Below, in pieces: positions 45,647-56,006 of a stretch of 64,000 nt of DNA. Source of the stretch: Galeopsis tetrahit (Eukaryota > Streptophyta > Magnoliopsida > Lamiales > Lamiaceae); assembly GCA_963675135.1 (NCBI GenBank), contig OY776131.1:30061881-30125880 (forward strand), in the 5' to 3' direction. A model generated the notes under the pieces. That model saw nothing but the letters and a program-made list of their open reading frames with translations, was not told the origin of the DNA and did no database searches. The position numbers and the translations under genes are program-made. The first letter of the stretch is position 1. Each line of letters starts with the position of its first letter.

Positions 45647-46039
45647 CTAATCACCACCACCCTGAACGCTGTTTTCCATATCGCCTTCATTGCCTTCAAC
45701 GCCTCCGCCGCTACCGCCACTGACACCGCCACCGCTACCGCCACCGCCACTTTCTTGATCTCGAACAGTTGAATCAGAGAGCACAATCACTGGAATTTCC
45801 TTGACCTTATGAGCTTCAACAAAGAACTCATAAATCCTATGCAAGGGATCCTCGTTCAGGATCACATTGCTCAATGATTGTGGTGTGCAGTGAAACAACA
45901 ATCTCTTCATAAAAAGCTTCACTTCATCTTTGAGTTCTTCGTGTTGCCTCTTTGTGTACTCGTACATTGACAAGAGACCTTTCGGGGAGGAAGACACAAA
46001 CTCTTGAAACTTACCTGACTTTGAAGGTGTTCTTGCCAT
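45647..46039 (-). CDS. Small protein, 130 aa, Gly/Ser-rich tail, unknown function
   Basis: ATG 46039 starts MARTPSKSGKFQEF. Residues 15-90 are a mixed, probably helical region (LLSMYEYTKRQHEELKDEVK, LHRIYEFFVEAHKV). Residues 95-118 are a Gly/Ser-rich tract, followed by an acidic end. A TATA box (TATAAATA, minus strand, 46109-46116) lies about 70 bp before the ATG, which makes transcription plausible. Local G+C is higher than the flanks. I recognise no family. It lies inside the Helitron candidate and may be captured or element-specific. Confidence 0.5.
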   Translation of the reverse strand: MARTPSKSGKFQEFVSSSPKGLLSMYEYTKRQHEELKDEVKLFMKRLLFHCTPQSLSNVILNEDPLHRIYEFFVEAHKVKEIPVIVLSDSTVRDQESGGGGSGGGVSGGSGGGVEGNEGDMENSVQGGGD

Positions 46040-46108
46040 TTGGAAGAAATTTAGGGTTTAGAATTGAGGATGGATGTAGGGATGAATGAAAACACAAATG
46101 GCTAAGGG

Positions 46109-46116
46109 TATTTATA
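46109..46116 (-). promoter_or_regulatory. TATA box for the 130-aa ORF
   Basis: TATAAATA on the minus strand, 70 bp upstream of ATG 46039, a normal plant spacing. Confidence 0.5.
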
Positions 46117-46419
46117 TTGTCATCCCAATAGAGCTTTGCAACCTTTGGCATCCCCCAAATCATCATCATGACGCATACCCCCACACGCAAAAAATTAAAA
46201 AATTATCATTGCCTACATACCCCATAATTTATTCATTAATTAACCGTTAATACAAAAACAAAATTAAACCTAAAGTCGTATTCACTTAATCTGAACAAAA
46301 TTAAAATTAATTAAGATGAAAGTAGATGAAATTAATTAGAGTATTACTAAATGAAAAATTAAGATGAAAAATAGATGAATTAATTACAGATTTAAGAATT
46401 TTTTTTTTCTTGTTATATA

Positions 46420-46665
46420 ATATTCGAATTTACTTGAAATTAGGAAATATTAAAGTTAAAATAGATGACATTATTTCCATAATATTCAAATTTACATTGT
46501 AAAAATTTACATACTTATAATTTGACGAATTTACCTTGTTATATATAATATTCGAATTTACTTAAAATTAGCAAATATTAAAGTTAAATTAGCAAAAACT
46601 TTTTCTATAATATTCGAATTTACCTTGTAAAAATTTCCATACTTATAATTTGACACTTTGTCCAA
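46420..46665 (+). repeat. Two-copy repeat, about 130 bp, in AT-rich spacer
   Basis: The block ATAATATTCGAATTTACTT, TTAGGAAATATTAAAGTTAA, CCATACTTATAATTTGACA occurs at about 46420-46535 and 46549-46660 with differences. The wider spacer 46120-47030 has no other supported feature. Confidence 0.6.
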
Positions 46666-47032
46666 ATTTACACTTTGTCAAAATTTCCATACCTTATAAT
46701 TTGTTTGTAATTATGGACTTTGAAACTTTGTCAAATTTACCTTATAAAAATTTCCTATTTATAAACAAAATTGAACATTTATATTATTATTGTGATATAA
46801 AATTAAAAGTGCAAAATTAAAATACAAAATCACATTGAACGGTTGATATTCAATTGCATAACAAAAGGGGGAAAATTTTCAACCGATCAAGGGCTAGCTA
46901 TATGCCCATACATACTTATATAACAAAAAAACATAATTAAAATACTTAAAGAGTCCATCATCCATCATACTAAAACATAAAAATAAAATATACATAAACA
47001 GGTAAAAAAAAAAGCCCTTCACACCTCCACCT

Positions 47033-47435
47033 TCAAACCCCAAAGCAAATTTTGTGTTGTACATCGTATGCAGCAACGGCTTCATCCAGATCAGCGTTCA
47101 CCTCCGCACGTAGGACTTCATCCTCTATCTCCATGACCCTACGCTCCAGAGACTGACGAGCGTCGAGTAAACCTTGAAGCATGTCCTAACGCTGCCTTAG
47201 AAAACGTCTCTCGGCCTGGTGCCTCAACCGCAACTGATGCACTTCACAGCGGTTGTTCTGGACAATTTTCATTAGGCTAGTGAAGTAGTCCTAGAAATAC
47301 AAAACAAAAGAAATCAATCAAACAACAAAATAATAAAACAATAGATATGTAGAAAATAATTCATCACAGAAACGAAAGAGAATGAGAGATTGATTTTGTC
47401 AAGAATCAAATAAACCCTACCACCCCCTTAGACAT
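47033..47435 (-). pseudogene. Two-exon coiled-coil gene, one in-frame stop
   Basis: The proposed exon 1 is 47435-47421 (ATGTCTAAGGGGGTG, then GT). Exon 2 is 47290-47033, after a pyrimidine-rich tract and TTTCTAG. Phases agree. The product would start MSKGV-DYFTSLMKIVQNN, then HQLRLRHQAERRFLRQR, a TAG at 47186-47188, then DMLQGLLDARQSLERRVMEI and EVNADLDEAVAAYD. The charged heptad-like pattern suggests a coiled coil. The stop follows RQR and fits CAG to TAG. A TATAAAT box (47513-47519, minus) lies about 80 bp upstream. Function and family are unknown; the first exon is inferred. Confidence 0.45.
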
Positions 47436-47805
47436 TGATTTTGGATGATGAATGTTTGAGAGAATGAGAGATGAGAGATGAGAATGTATGTTTTGAGGAT
47501 GTGAGTGACCCAATTTATATTTGAAATGAAAGGGTTTATGAAAGATTAATTTAATTTAAATCTTAATCGGACATTAAAACTAATTAAAATCGTAATTTAA
47601 ATCTTAATTTAACATAATTAACCTAGGTAAAGATAATATTAATTTAAATTTTAATCGGACATTAAAACTAATTAAAATCGAAATTTAAATCTTAATTTAA
47701 TTTAATTTAAGTTAAGTAAATATAATATTATTTGAAAGAAGATAATGTTAATTTAATTTAATTAAACTTAACTTAATTTAACTTTAGTAAAAATAATACT
47801 ACTCG

Positions 47806-48345
47806 AATTAAGGGTTTAGGGTCCGATTACTCGATTCAATGTGTGGTTTAGGGTTTAGGGTCCGATTACTCGTTTCAATGTGTGGTTTAGGGTTTAGGGT
47901 CCGATTACTCGTTTCAATGTGTGGTTTAGGGTTTAGGGTCTGATTACTCATTTCAATGTGTTGTTTAGGGTTTAGGGTCCGATTACTCATTTCAATGTGT
48001 GGTTTAGGGTTTAGGGTCCGATTACTCGTTTCAATGTGTGGTTTAGGGTTTAAGTTTTAGGTTTTAGGGTTTAGGGTTCGATTACTCGTTTCAATGTGTG
48101 ATTTAGGGTTTAGTATCCGATTACTTGTTTCAATGTGTGGTTTAGGGTTTAGGGTTCGATTACTCATTTCAATACAATTACACTTAAAATTATGTTTAGT
48201 GTCCGATTACTCGTTTCAATACAATTACACTTAGAATTACGTTTAGTGTCCGATTACTCGTTTCAATACAATTACACTTAGAATTTAGTGTCGTATTACT
48301 CGTTTAATTACACTTAGAATTACGTTTAGTCTCCCTATTTTTTTT
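47806..48345 (+). repeat. Telomere-motif minisatellite (39-bp units)
   Basis: About nine units of 39 bp (period seen at 47821, 47860, 47899) each combine two plant telomere heptamers (GGTTTAGGGTTTAGGG) with TCCGATTACTCGTTTCAATG. From about 48160 the unit changes to a longer form with ATTACACTTAGAATTACG. It is not a true telomere, because the heptamers are interspersed. The open frame across it is repeat-derived. Confidence 0.9.
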
Positions 48346-48353
48346 TCTTTTAA

Positions 48354-48560
48354 GATTAAATTGAATTAAATGTTGTACAATTACACTTAGGTCTCCCTAA
48401 TTTTTTTTCTTTTAAGTGTAGATTAAATTTAATTAGATTAAGTGTAGATTAAATTGAATTAAATGTTGTACAATTACACTTAGGTCTCCCTAATTTTTTT
48501 ATCTTTTAAGTGTAGATTAAATTAAATTACATTAGATTAAGTGTAGAATTACAATTACAC
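48354..48560 (+). repeat. Two-copy repeat, about 95 bp
   Basis: AATTGAATTAAATGTTGTAC followed by AATTACACTTAGGTCTCCCT and TCTTTTAAGTGTAGATTAAA occurs twice. It continues the ATTACACTTAG motif of the preceding minisatellite. 48560-49070 holds no gene. Confidence 0.65.
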
Positions 48561-49078
48561 TTAGAATTACGAATTGTTAGAATTAAATTAAGTTAGATTG
48601 ATGTCAATTAAGCTAGGATTAGGATTGTTAGGATTAAATTAAGCGGTAATTAAGTTAGATTAAGGCCAACCGACTTTGTAAACCCTCCATATCTCACTTA
48701 AGTTAGATTAATTCAAGCTGTAATTCAAAATCAAATCAAATCCCCGTCAAATCAATTACATTGCATTTAAACCTCTCTCTCTCTCTCTCTCTTGTCCACG
48801 TTCAACCCCCCACACGCCTCCACGTAATTAATTACTGCATGCGTTACGTTTTCGATTCATGGCCGGCAACTGCCAGTTGTTCCATAGCCGCCATAATTAG
48901 CCCCGGTTTTCAAGGCGTAATCATTACATAACCCACTCACGCAAGTTCTATTCACTCCACCGTTTAAAATGAACGATCAAGATTGAGGTGAACAAATTTA
49001 ATCAACGACTGATATGAATTTGGTGAGGATCAAGGAAGATAAGTGAATATTTAGGGAGATCAAGCAATGTGTTTCAAT

Positions 49079-49303
49079 TCAATCAACAGAATCAATGCTC
49101 CCATAGACCATTCCAGTTTCTACAACAACTTCATCGTTGTTAATTTTCGGATGAGGTGGTGTTGAGCGACCTTGAATATTATCTTCGTCAACGGAATCAT
49201 CGATGTTAACTGTCGGATGAGGTGGTGTTGAGTGGCCTTGAATATTCTCTTCGTCGTCGGAATAATCTCCAAAAATTGATTGAAGTAATTCACGATCAGC
49301 CAT
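49079..49303 (-). CDS. Small acidic protein with internal duplication, unknown
   Basis: ATG 49303 gives a 74-residue frame starting MADRELLQSIFGDYSDDE. A unit of about 23 residues is repeated: ENIQGHSTPPHPTVNIDDS and DNIQGRSTPPHPKINNDE. The repeat is also visible in the DNA (GGATGAGGTGGTGTTGAG twice). No family is recognised. It may be the first exon of a longer gene: no donor was settled, and the coiled-coil segment at 47.0-47.4 kb is on the same strand downstream. Confidence 0.4.
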   Translation of the reverse strand: MADRELLQSIFGDYSDDEENIQGHSTPPHPTVNIDDSVDEDNIQGRSTPPHPKINNDEVVVETGMVYGSIDSVD

Positions 49304-49309
49304 ATATTG

Positions 49310-51270
49310 TTGAATGGAGGATGAAAAAGTTGTTCAAATTTCGTGTAGGGTTGATAATGGCGGAAGCTTAAGTTTTTTTTTTTTTTTTTGTTTAACAGAC
49401 AAAATGGTGATAATGGTGTGAACTTAAGTTAATGGCAATGGCTTTAATGGTGGGAGAAAGAGAAAGAGAAAGAGTGTGGGAGAAGAATTAATCATCACAA
49501 TAAATTAAATGCGCCGTCAAAACATTAAATTAAATGCAGACCCAATATTTAATTCTATTAATTCTGACGCATGCAGTTTTAATTAATTTATTAGTGTTAT
49601 GATTTTATTTAATTATATTTTATTTTTGAATTTTTATGTTTAACGTTTGGTTTGGAGTCTATATAAAATTTATTTGGTGTTAGTAGGTTTAGGTAATATA
49701 AAAGAAATAATTTTAAAAAAAATTTAAAACTCCATATCTTTATTAATGTTTTATTTGCATTCTAACTTGTATAAAAAAAGTCAAAAATAAGGCTAAATAA
49801 AATTTAAAAATAGTAGAAAATCAACTTAAATCTTTAAAACTAATTAAATTAATTATTTTAGCTTTGTTTAATTTTAAAGATTTACGTGATTTTTTATAGG
49901 TTTTATTTATATTTTTCATATTAATTTGAATTCTTATTTTTTAATTTAATTATTTTTGGCAATTTATTAAATAAGAAATAGTTGGGGGGTGTATAGTAAA
50001 TGATTTTTAAATTTTAGTGTGGTGTGTTTAATATTTGGGGTGTGTATAACATTTTATGGGGTGTATTTTAAAAAATGACTTGTGAAACCTGTTGTAGCAG
50101 GTAACTGGACCAAAATCAAAATAAATCGAAACTTAATGGACTAAATTCAAAAAGTGATAATCTGATGGACTAAATTCAAAATTGTGGTAACTTAATGGAC
50201 TAAAAAAAATATAATCCCTAAAATTTTGAAGTCTTTCATAGATTTCAATTCAATGATATATACATTTTAAGAAATCTTTTACATAAATTTGTAAAATTGC
50301 TCAAATATTTTAATCGGATGAAAAATGACAAATTCAATGTCTCCAATTTGAATGAAGAATGATAACAATTTTGTGTTTATTTTTTATTGTTATTACATGT
50401 ACATTTATTTATGTCATGTTCTTTTCTCTAATGCATGTATAAAAAAAAGCAAAAAATAAAATGAATGAGGGTGAATTTTTTTTTAAATGAAATAATTAAA
50501 AAGAGAGAGATTAAGTTAGAGGGGCCGTGGTCGAGAGAGAGGGAGAGAGAGATTAAGTTAGAAGTTGATTCTAAGTTTCAAGTTTATATAATTTTTTATA
50601 ATTTGATTCTATATATAGTTTCAAACTTAAAGTAGAGAATTTTGTAAATTTATAAACAAAATAAGGTGAACTCTAGTTTCAAGTTTATAGAATTTGGGTA
50701 CCCAAGTTTCAAGTTTATAGAATTTTTGTTCTTTTGACAATTTGATTTTAAGTTTCAAGTTTTTATATTTGATTCTATAGTTTCAAACTTAAAGTAGAAA
50801 ACTTTGTAGATTTATAAACAAAATAAGTTGAACTCGCGAGAGAATCAAATCAATAGAACAATAAAAAAAATTGTAATATTGAATTTTGTGTAAATTGTGA
50901 TAAATTGAATATTCACATTTCCAAGAAATATGAATGTTTCATTTCCATTGTACATCTTATAAATAAACAGAAATATGTTACATTACAGATTTGCAACATA
51001 AAAAAAATACTCACATATTTGATTTAAAGAACTTAAATCCTAAACGTCAATGTTTGATTTAAAATGAATATTACAAATTTGAATGTTTGATTTCATGGTA
51101 ACAAAATTTTTGGAAAGAACCAAAAATATGAAATGCTTTAGCATTTCTCATTCATTCTCATCCTATACAAAAAAGAATTTAGAAAAAAGAAAATGGACTT
51201 GAGAAATGTTTGAGGAGTGATGGAGTGAATTGAAAAAAAATGAGAGAGGTAAGTTACTATTATAGTATTA
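49310..51270. other. AT-rich spacer with local duplications
   Basis: No gene is supported. A block with AGTTTCAAACTTAAAGTAGA and TTTATAAACAAAATAAG occurs twice (about 50562-50672 and 50743-50835), joined by short AGTTTCAAGTTTATAGAATTT repeats. Confidence 0.45.
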
Positions 51271-51271
51271 A

Positions 51272-51610
51272 GATGTGCATGCATTAATATGTGCAACTCT
51301 TTGGTATTTTGTGTGTTATTCTCTTGATTTTTTTATGTGTTATTGTGCTGGTATGACTTAGGCAGCAGTACTATAACCACTTGAGCTATTCCAATTTGTT
51401 ATTAATGTGTGTTACTATTTGATATTTGATGTGTTATTGTCTTGGTTTTATTATACAATACTGTCATTCGTTAATGTAGGTTAGTGTCTTAATATTTTGT
51501 GTGTTACTATTTTTATTTATTGTGTTTTGATTTTATTTATTTTGCGTTGAGTATTTTTTTGATTTGATTTTAAAAACTCAATAAATTCAATTTTATAAAT
51601 ATGTATAACC
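51272..51610. other. Low-complexity flank
   Basis: GTGTTATTGTCTTGG-type repeats, similar to 43750-43870. No gene. Confidence 0.45.
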
Positions 51611-51750
51611 CCTTTACCTACGCGCATAATTCGTATAGATAGATTTGAGATTAAATTAAATCCTACTATAATTTAAATTTTGAAATTTACCGAGTATCCT
51701 CAAAATCCCCTCTTGATTCAAAACAAATCCAAAAGTAAGCTCTGGTGATT

Positions 51751-53949
51751 ATGGGGACTGCCGATTCGAGCGGCTTAGGAATACCTGAAACTTCTTTGGA
51801 TCTCTTATTTGGATTGGACGACGCCAATTTCTCTGATAGAACTCTGCTGCTTCAAATCAAGAGTGATGATGATCATAACCCTTCACACTTGGTGCCCAAC
51901 GTCAAGCCTCGCTGGAAACTCCTTCTAACTGCGTACTACTGTTTTTGCCTATATAAGTTCTCTTTAAATGTAGGAGGTAAATTACTTTTATGGATGATTT
52001 ATGGTGGTGTTTACTTTCTATGATGAAATCTTAATTGATATTTGCATTTTCGAAATTTTGTGTAGAGCCACGGGTGAAGAAGACTATACGCATAAACTCT
52101 TTGATTTTAGCGGCAAGGAGTTCATATTTTCGTAAAGTATATCTTCATCTTTTACTTATTTTTATATGCAGAATAATATTGTACCTTTATTATGTTCATT
52201 TACTATGCATGCAGCTGTTCTCGAATGGCATGCTTGAGTCCCAGCAGAAGAATGTAACAATTCAGATCGAAACCTCTGGTAGTGTAATTCCCACTATTAA
52301 TATTTATATGTGTTAGGAATTAATATACAAGAATTAATTCCCCACCTCTCTACAAGTTCGAACTTTTAGATGAGACGGAATTCTTTTATGGTAACAGAGC
52401 AAACCGGGCAAACGACCTGGGTTCGATTCCGGTTGAAAGCACTCCACCCATTTAAATTGTCCACTCGATGGGTCTCCTCCCCAAAAAAGGGTAAGAGGTG
52501 TTAATCCGGCCCACGAGTGAGGGGGAGTAATTAATATACAAGAATTAATTCCCCACCTCTCTACAAGTTCAAACTTTTAGATGAGACGGAATTCTTTCAA
52601 TATGGAATTTTGCCAATATTTATGTTGTTGAGTTCTTTTATTTCAATCACGTAATGGCATTATTTGAATATGTGCAGAGGAAGCGCCTATTATGGATTTG
52701 TTGAAATATGTTTATAGTAATAATCTTCCAACTACTTTGAATGCCTTGTTGGGTCTGTTGGTGATAGCTGATAAATTTGAAGTTGCTTCATGCTTGAGGG
52801 ACTCTATTCGAGCATTGCAAAACTTGCCAATGACTTGTGAATTGGCTTCACTTTATTTGGAACTTCCTCCAACTCTTCTGATGTCCCCTCAACTTCAGCC
52901 ACTTGCAGATGCAGCCAAGCACTTCCTTGTTTCAAAGTTCAAGGATTTAGACAAGTACGCTCCCATCTTTCTTTGTTTAGTGTAGCTCTGACGAATTTAT
53001 ATGTAGTCCACTGGTTCACTTTAATTCCTTCATGCTCCATGTTACTATATATATTGCTGTAAGGATGTCCCTTCTACCTTAGTTTGATCAGGTTTTGGAT
53101 TTTGCATCAATTCATTTTTTATTTTTTTTGTTGTAATAATTAATTAGGTTTACAGAAGATGTGCTTAACATGCCTTTACTCGCTGTCCAAGCACTTCTAT
53201 CCAGTGATGAGTTGGAAGTGACTTCAGAGTGTGTTGTGTACAATTTTGTTCTAAAATGGGTGCATAAACATTATCCTCATGACTTGGAGGAAAGACGAGG
53301 GATATTGGAAACTCATCTACTCCATCTTATACGTTTTCCATTCATGACTACAACAAAGCTAACTGAAGAAGTTCAAAGTTGCATCGACATTGATAGCGAA
53401 GTTGCTTCCAAGATAGTTATTCGTGCTCTCGGTTTCAAGGCTGAGACTCCGCATCAAAAACGTTGTCTTGCTGCAGAGGAAGGCAATGCTGCATCTCAGC
53501 AATTTGTGGAGCGTGCATACAAACATCGACCTATCAATGTGATTGAACTTGCATTGCCATATCAACAATGTATAGTGTATCTTCATTTCAAGAGGGAGAA
53601 TTTAATACGCCTCTTCCCCGAGGGTCAAATAATGTCAGAGACTTTCCACTTGGGTGAGCAACAACTTGTCTTGTTTGGCAGATGCGCTTTAACTAATCAT
53701 CAATGTTTTTGGCTAGCTCTAAAAGTGGTTGGATCAACTTCTTACTGTGTTAACTATGAGATCCAATTAAAAATGAAGCCTTCAGAAGAGTTTAGCAGTT
53801 GGGTGAAAGGGACCCACACATTCACTGAATCGGAAAATACAAAGTACCTTAAACATGTCTTTTGGGATGAATTCATAGGTGATGACAGTATTTACTTCAT
53901 CAACAACATTTTCCATGTGAGGGCAGAACTCACAACCAAGGTTCAATGA
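51751..53949 (+). CDS. BTB-BACK protein, POB1/LRB-like
   Basis: The predicted exons are 51751-51976, 52066-52136, 52215-52278, 52678-52954 and 53148-53949, with GT-AG borders and matching phases, giving about 479 residues. The BTB domain (exons 1-4: SLILAARSSYFRK, LFSNGMLESQQKNVTIQI, LKYVYSNNLPTTLNALLGLL) binds CUL3 in this family. The BACK domain follows (LSSDELEVTSECVVYNFVLK, FPFMTTTKLTEE). The C-terminal part (VERAYKHRPINVIELALP, DSIYFINNIFHVRAELTT) matches the POB1/LRB type. These proteins are substrate adaptors of CUL3 ubiquitin ligases, described in light signalling. Exon 1 uses a donor downstream of that in the pseudogene copy, adding about 17 residues (LTAYYCFCLYK...). That end needs transcript support. 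It is somewhat shorter than typical relatives of about 550 residues. A TRIM sits in intron 3. Confidence 0.85.
52311..52599 (+). mobile_element. TRIM (miniature LTR retrotransposon) in an intron
   Basis: The 289-bp unit is flanked by ATATG (52306-52310 and 52600-52604). Two terminal repeats of about 70-78 bp share AATTAATATACAAGAATTAA and TCTACAAGTTC.AACTTTTAG. TGGTAACAGAGC (52389-52400) follows the left repeat as a primer-binding site, and the purine run GTGAGGGGGAG precedes the right one. It has no coding sequence, as usual for TRIMs. It is absent from the matching intron of the pseudogene at 26.4 kb, so it entered after the duplication, or was never in that copy. Confidence 0.85.
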
Positions 53950-54249
53950 TGTTCATGACACACGGTATGTTCAGTGGTTGATGCATTTTTTGTATTTTTG
54001 ACAAAGGTTCAATGGCTTAGCGACAATTAATCAGAAATACAACCACGCAAGGGCTTTTATTATTCACCAATTTTTTTTTATGTTGGTCTAGTCATTTTGA
54101 GTGTATCTGTTTAACAGTGTGTTGTATTCCTAGATGATTATATTTTGATTTTATGGCGTGAACTTAAATTTGTAGTTTATTGCGGAAATTGAAGGAATGG
54201 ATTTAGTGGGGGCAAAATTAAGATTGTGGAATTTGCAAGAAGAATATTA

Positions 54250-54568
54250 CTTCCTCCGTCGGTCCGTCCCAGCATTTTTTTGCATAGTTTGACTATTAAG
54301 GAGTTTAAGAAAATTGAATATGGTGATATGTAAGGTAAAATAAAGGAGGGATATTATTGGTAATTCATTGAATAAAGTGGTTGGAGATTTGACTAAAGTT
54401 ACAAATTGAGTTAAGTTGTGGCCCAACTAGAGTGACATTTTTTAAATTAGATGAATGTTGTAAGTAATGTGTAAAAATTATGTGAGTTATTTTCTTTTTT
54501 AAAGTGTGTAAATAATGTGGAGAAGTTTCGTTAAGAAAATTGTGCAAATAATCACGGAAGGGAAGGAG
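54250..54568. mobile_element. Stowaway-like MITE, older
   Basis: 319 bp, starting CTTCCTCCGTCGGTCCGTCC and ending GGAAGGGAAGGAG, flanked by TA (54248-54249, 54569-54570). The termini are imperfect, so it is older than those at 28.5 and 44.2 kb. Confidence 0.7.
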
Positions 54569-55129
54569 TATATACAATTTTAAAATTTTAAACATGAATA
54601 CTTTTTGGCTCTGATGCTTTTCAAAACATCGAGTGATCACTACACATCAATTCTTTGATTTTAGAATGATCAAGTCTTTTTTCTTTTCTTTTTTTCGTCT
54701 ACTTAAGTTAAATTATTAATCTTTTGCCTTAGTTTTCTTTTTTTTTCAAAATATTAAATTTGATGTGTATTTATTATTTATTCTAGTTGTTCTCAGATGG
54801 TTTTTCCTTTAATTTAAAATTAATGAAATTTACATTAATTTGTTCAAATAAAAGAATTTTTAAAAGTATCTTGGGACCTTCTATATGTAGTTAGGGTGTC
54901 GTAACGTGTCGTAATGACTACCGTAGTCAGTTAATCTAAGTCATTAAAAATCTAATCTAAAGGTTTAGATTTGATGACCTGTTACCTTTTGTAAATTTTA
55001 CGATATGTATTGTCGTAATGTGTCATAAATTTGTATTTTTTATTAAATTAATTAAAATATATTATTGTAAATTTACATTTTTATCCTTATACAATAAAAT
55101 AATTTATTACAACAATTATCTACACCGGT

Positions 55130-55432
55130 TAATTTTATGAGTTCACCCCAAATCATTTTTTACCATAGTTATCTGCACCCATTCATTTTATGAGTTCACC
55201 CAAATCATTTTTTACCATAGTTATCTGCACCCATTCATTTTATGAGTTCACCCCCAAAATCATTTCTTTTTTACAACGGTTATCTACACCCGCTCATTTT
55301 ATGAGTTCACCCCCAAATTATATTTTTACCAAAGTTATCTGCACCCGCTCATTTTATGAGTTTACCCCCAAATTATTTTTATACCACAATTATCTGCACC
55401 CGCTCATTTTATGAGTTCACCCCAACATATTT
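55130..55432 (+). repeat. Left subterminal minisatellite of the MULE
   Basis: About five units of 55-62 bp with TTATCTGCACCC.CTCATTTTATGAGTTCACCCC. Open frames across it are repeat products. Confidence 0.9.
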
Positions 55433-55792
55433 TTTTAAAAATAATTACATTTAAAAGACTATATTATTTATTTATTAATTAACACAAAATATAATAAAAT
55501 CAACCATATTTTATACATTTACAATCTACAATCGAGTCATTGCCGAGTTACCGTCGATTCACCACCAAATCACTCATATTTTTAGAAAAAAAATCGTAAA
55601 AACATAATTAAAAAAAAACTATCGAGATTAGGCACAAATTTTAATTTTTTTTCTTTTTAATTTTTCTTCCCATTTTCAATTTTTATTCCAAACTTTTTAT
55701 TTCTTCGTTTTTTTTTGTTTTCTACTTTTTTTTTCATTAGTATATTTTTTAGTTTTAATACAAAATAATATTATATGTATGATTTTATTATA

Positions 55793-56006
55793 ATCCCTCC
55801 GTCCCAGTGAAAGCTCCTCATGAGTTTCGGACACAGAGGTTAAAAAATATGATATAATAAGTGGATGTATGAGAGGTGATGTGATTGAGAGAGAGAAGAA
55901 TATAATGAAATGTGAGAGGGAATAGTTTGGCAAAAAAGGAATGAGTAACTTTCATTGGGACAAACGAATAAGGAAAGTTGGGCAGCTTTCAATAGGAAGG
56001 ATGGAG
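55793..56006. mobile_element. Stowaway-like MITE nested in the MULE
   Basis: Starts ATCCCTCCGTCCCAGTGAAAGCT and ends AGCTTTCAATAGGAAGGATGGAGT, about 214 bp, with TA near both edges. It inserted into the MULE or was carried with it. Confidence 0.7.

Larger units (their letters stand above)
43880..51271 (-). mobile_element. Candidate Helitron (7.4 kb) carrying gene-like segments
   Basis: The minus-strand 3' end is a hairpin (CCGTGT AAA ACGCGG), then GTCTTACACTAAT, with T as next base: the CTRRT-T form. The proposed 5' end is TCTTAATACTATAATAGTAA at 51271, preceded by A. Insertion between A and T fits Helitrons, and the two outer flanks are similar low-complexity sequence. No Rep/helicase is present, so it would be non-autonomous. 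The 3' end is fairly convincing; the 5' end is inferred. Confidence 0.45.

Noticed and set aside
47808..47990. Open frame over the minisatellite, and CRISPR-like regular spacing
   Set aside because: The frame is only the repeat translated. The units are contiguous with no unique spacers, so not a CRISPR array.
47806..48180. True telomere or chromosome end
   Set aside because: Telomere heptamers are only pairs inside a 39-bp unit, surrounded by ordinary repeat-rich DNA.
52389..52430. tRNA gene or SINE suggested by GGTTCGATTCC in the BTB intron
   Set aside because: Flanking direct repeats, 5-bp duplication, primer-binding site and purine tract identify a TRIM.
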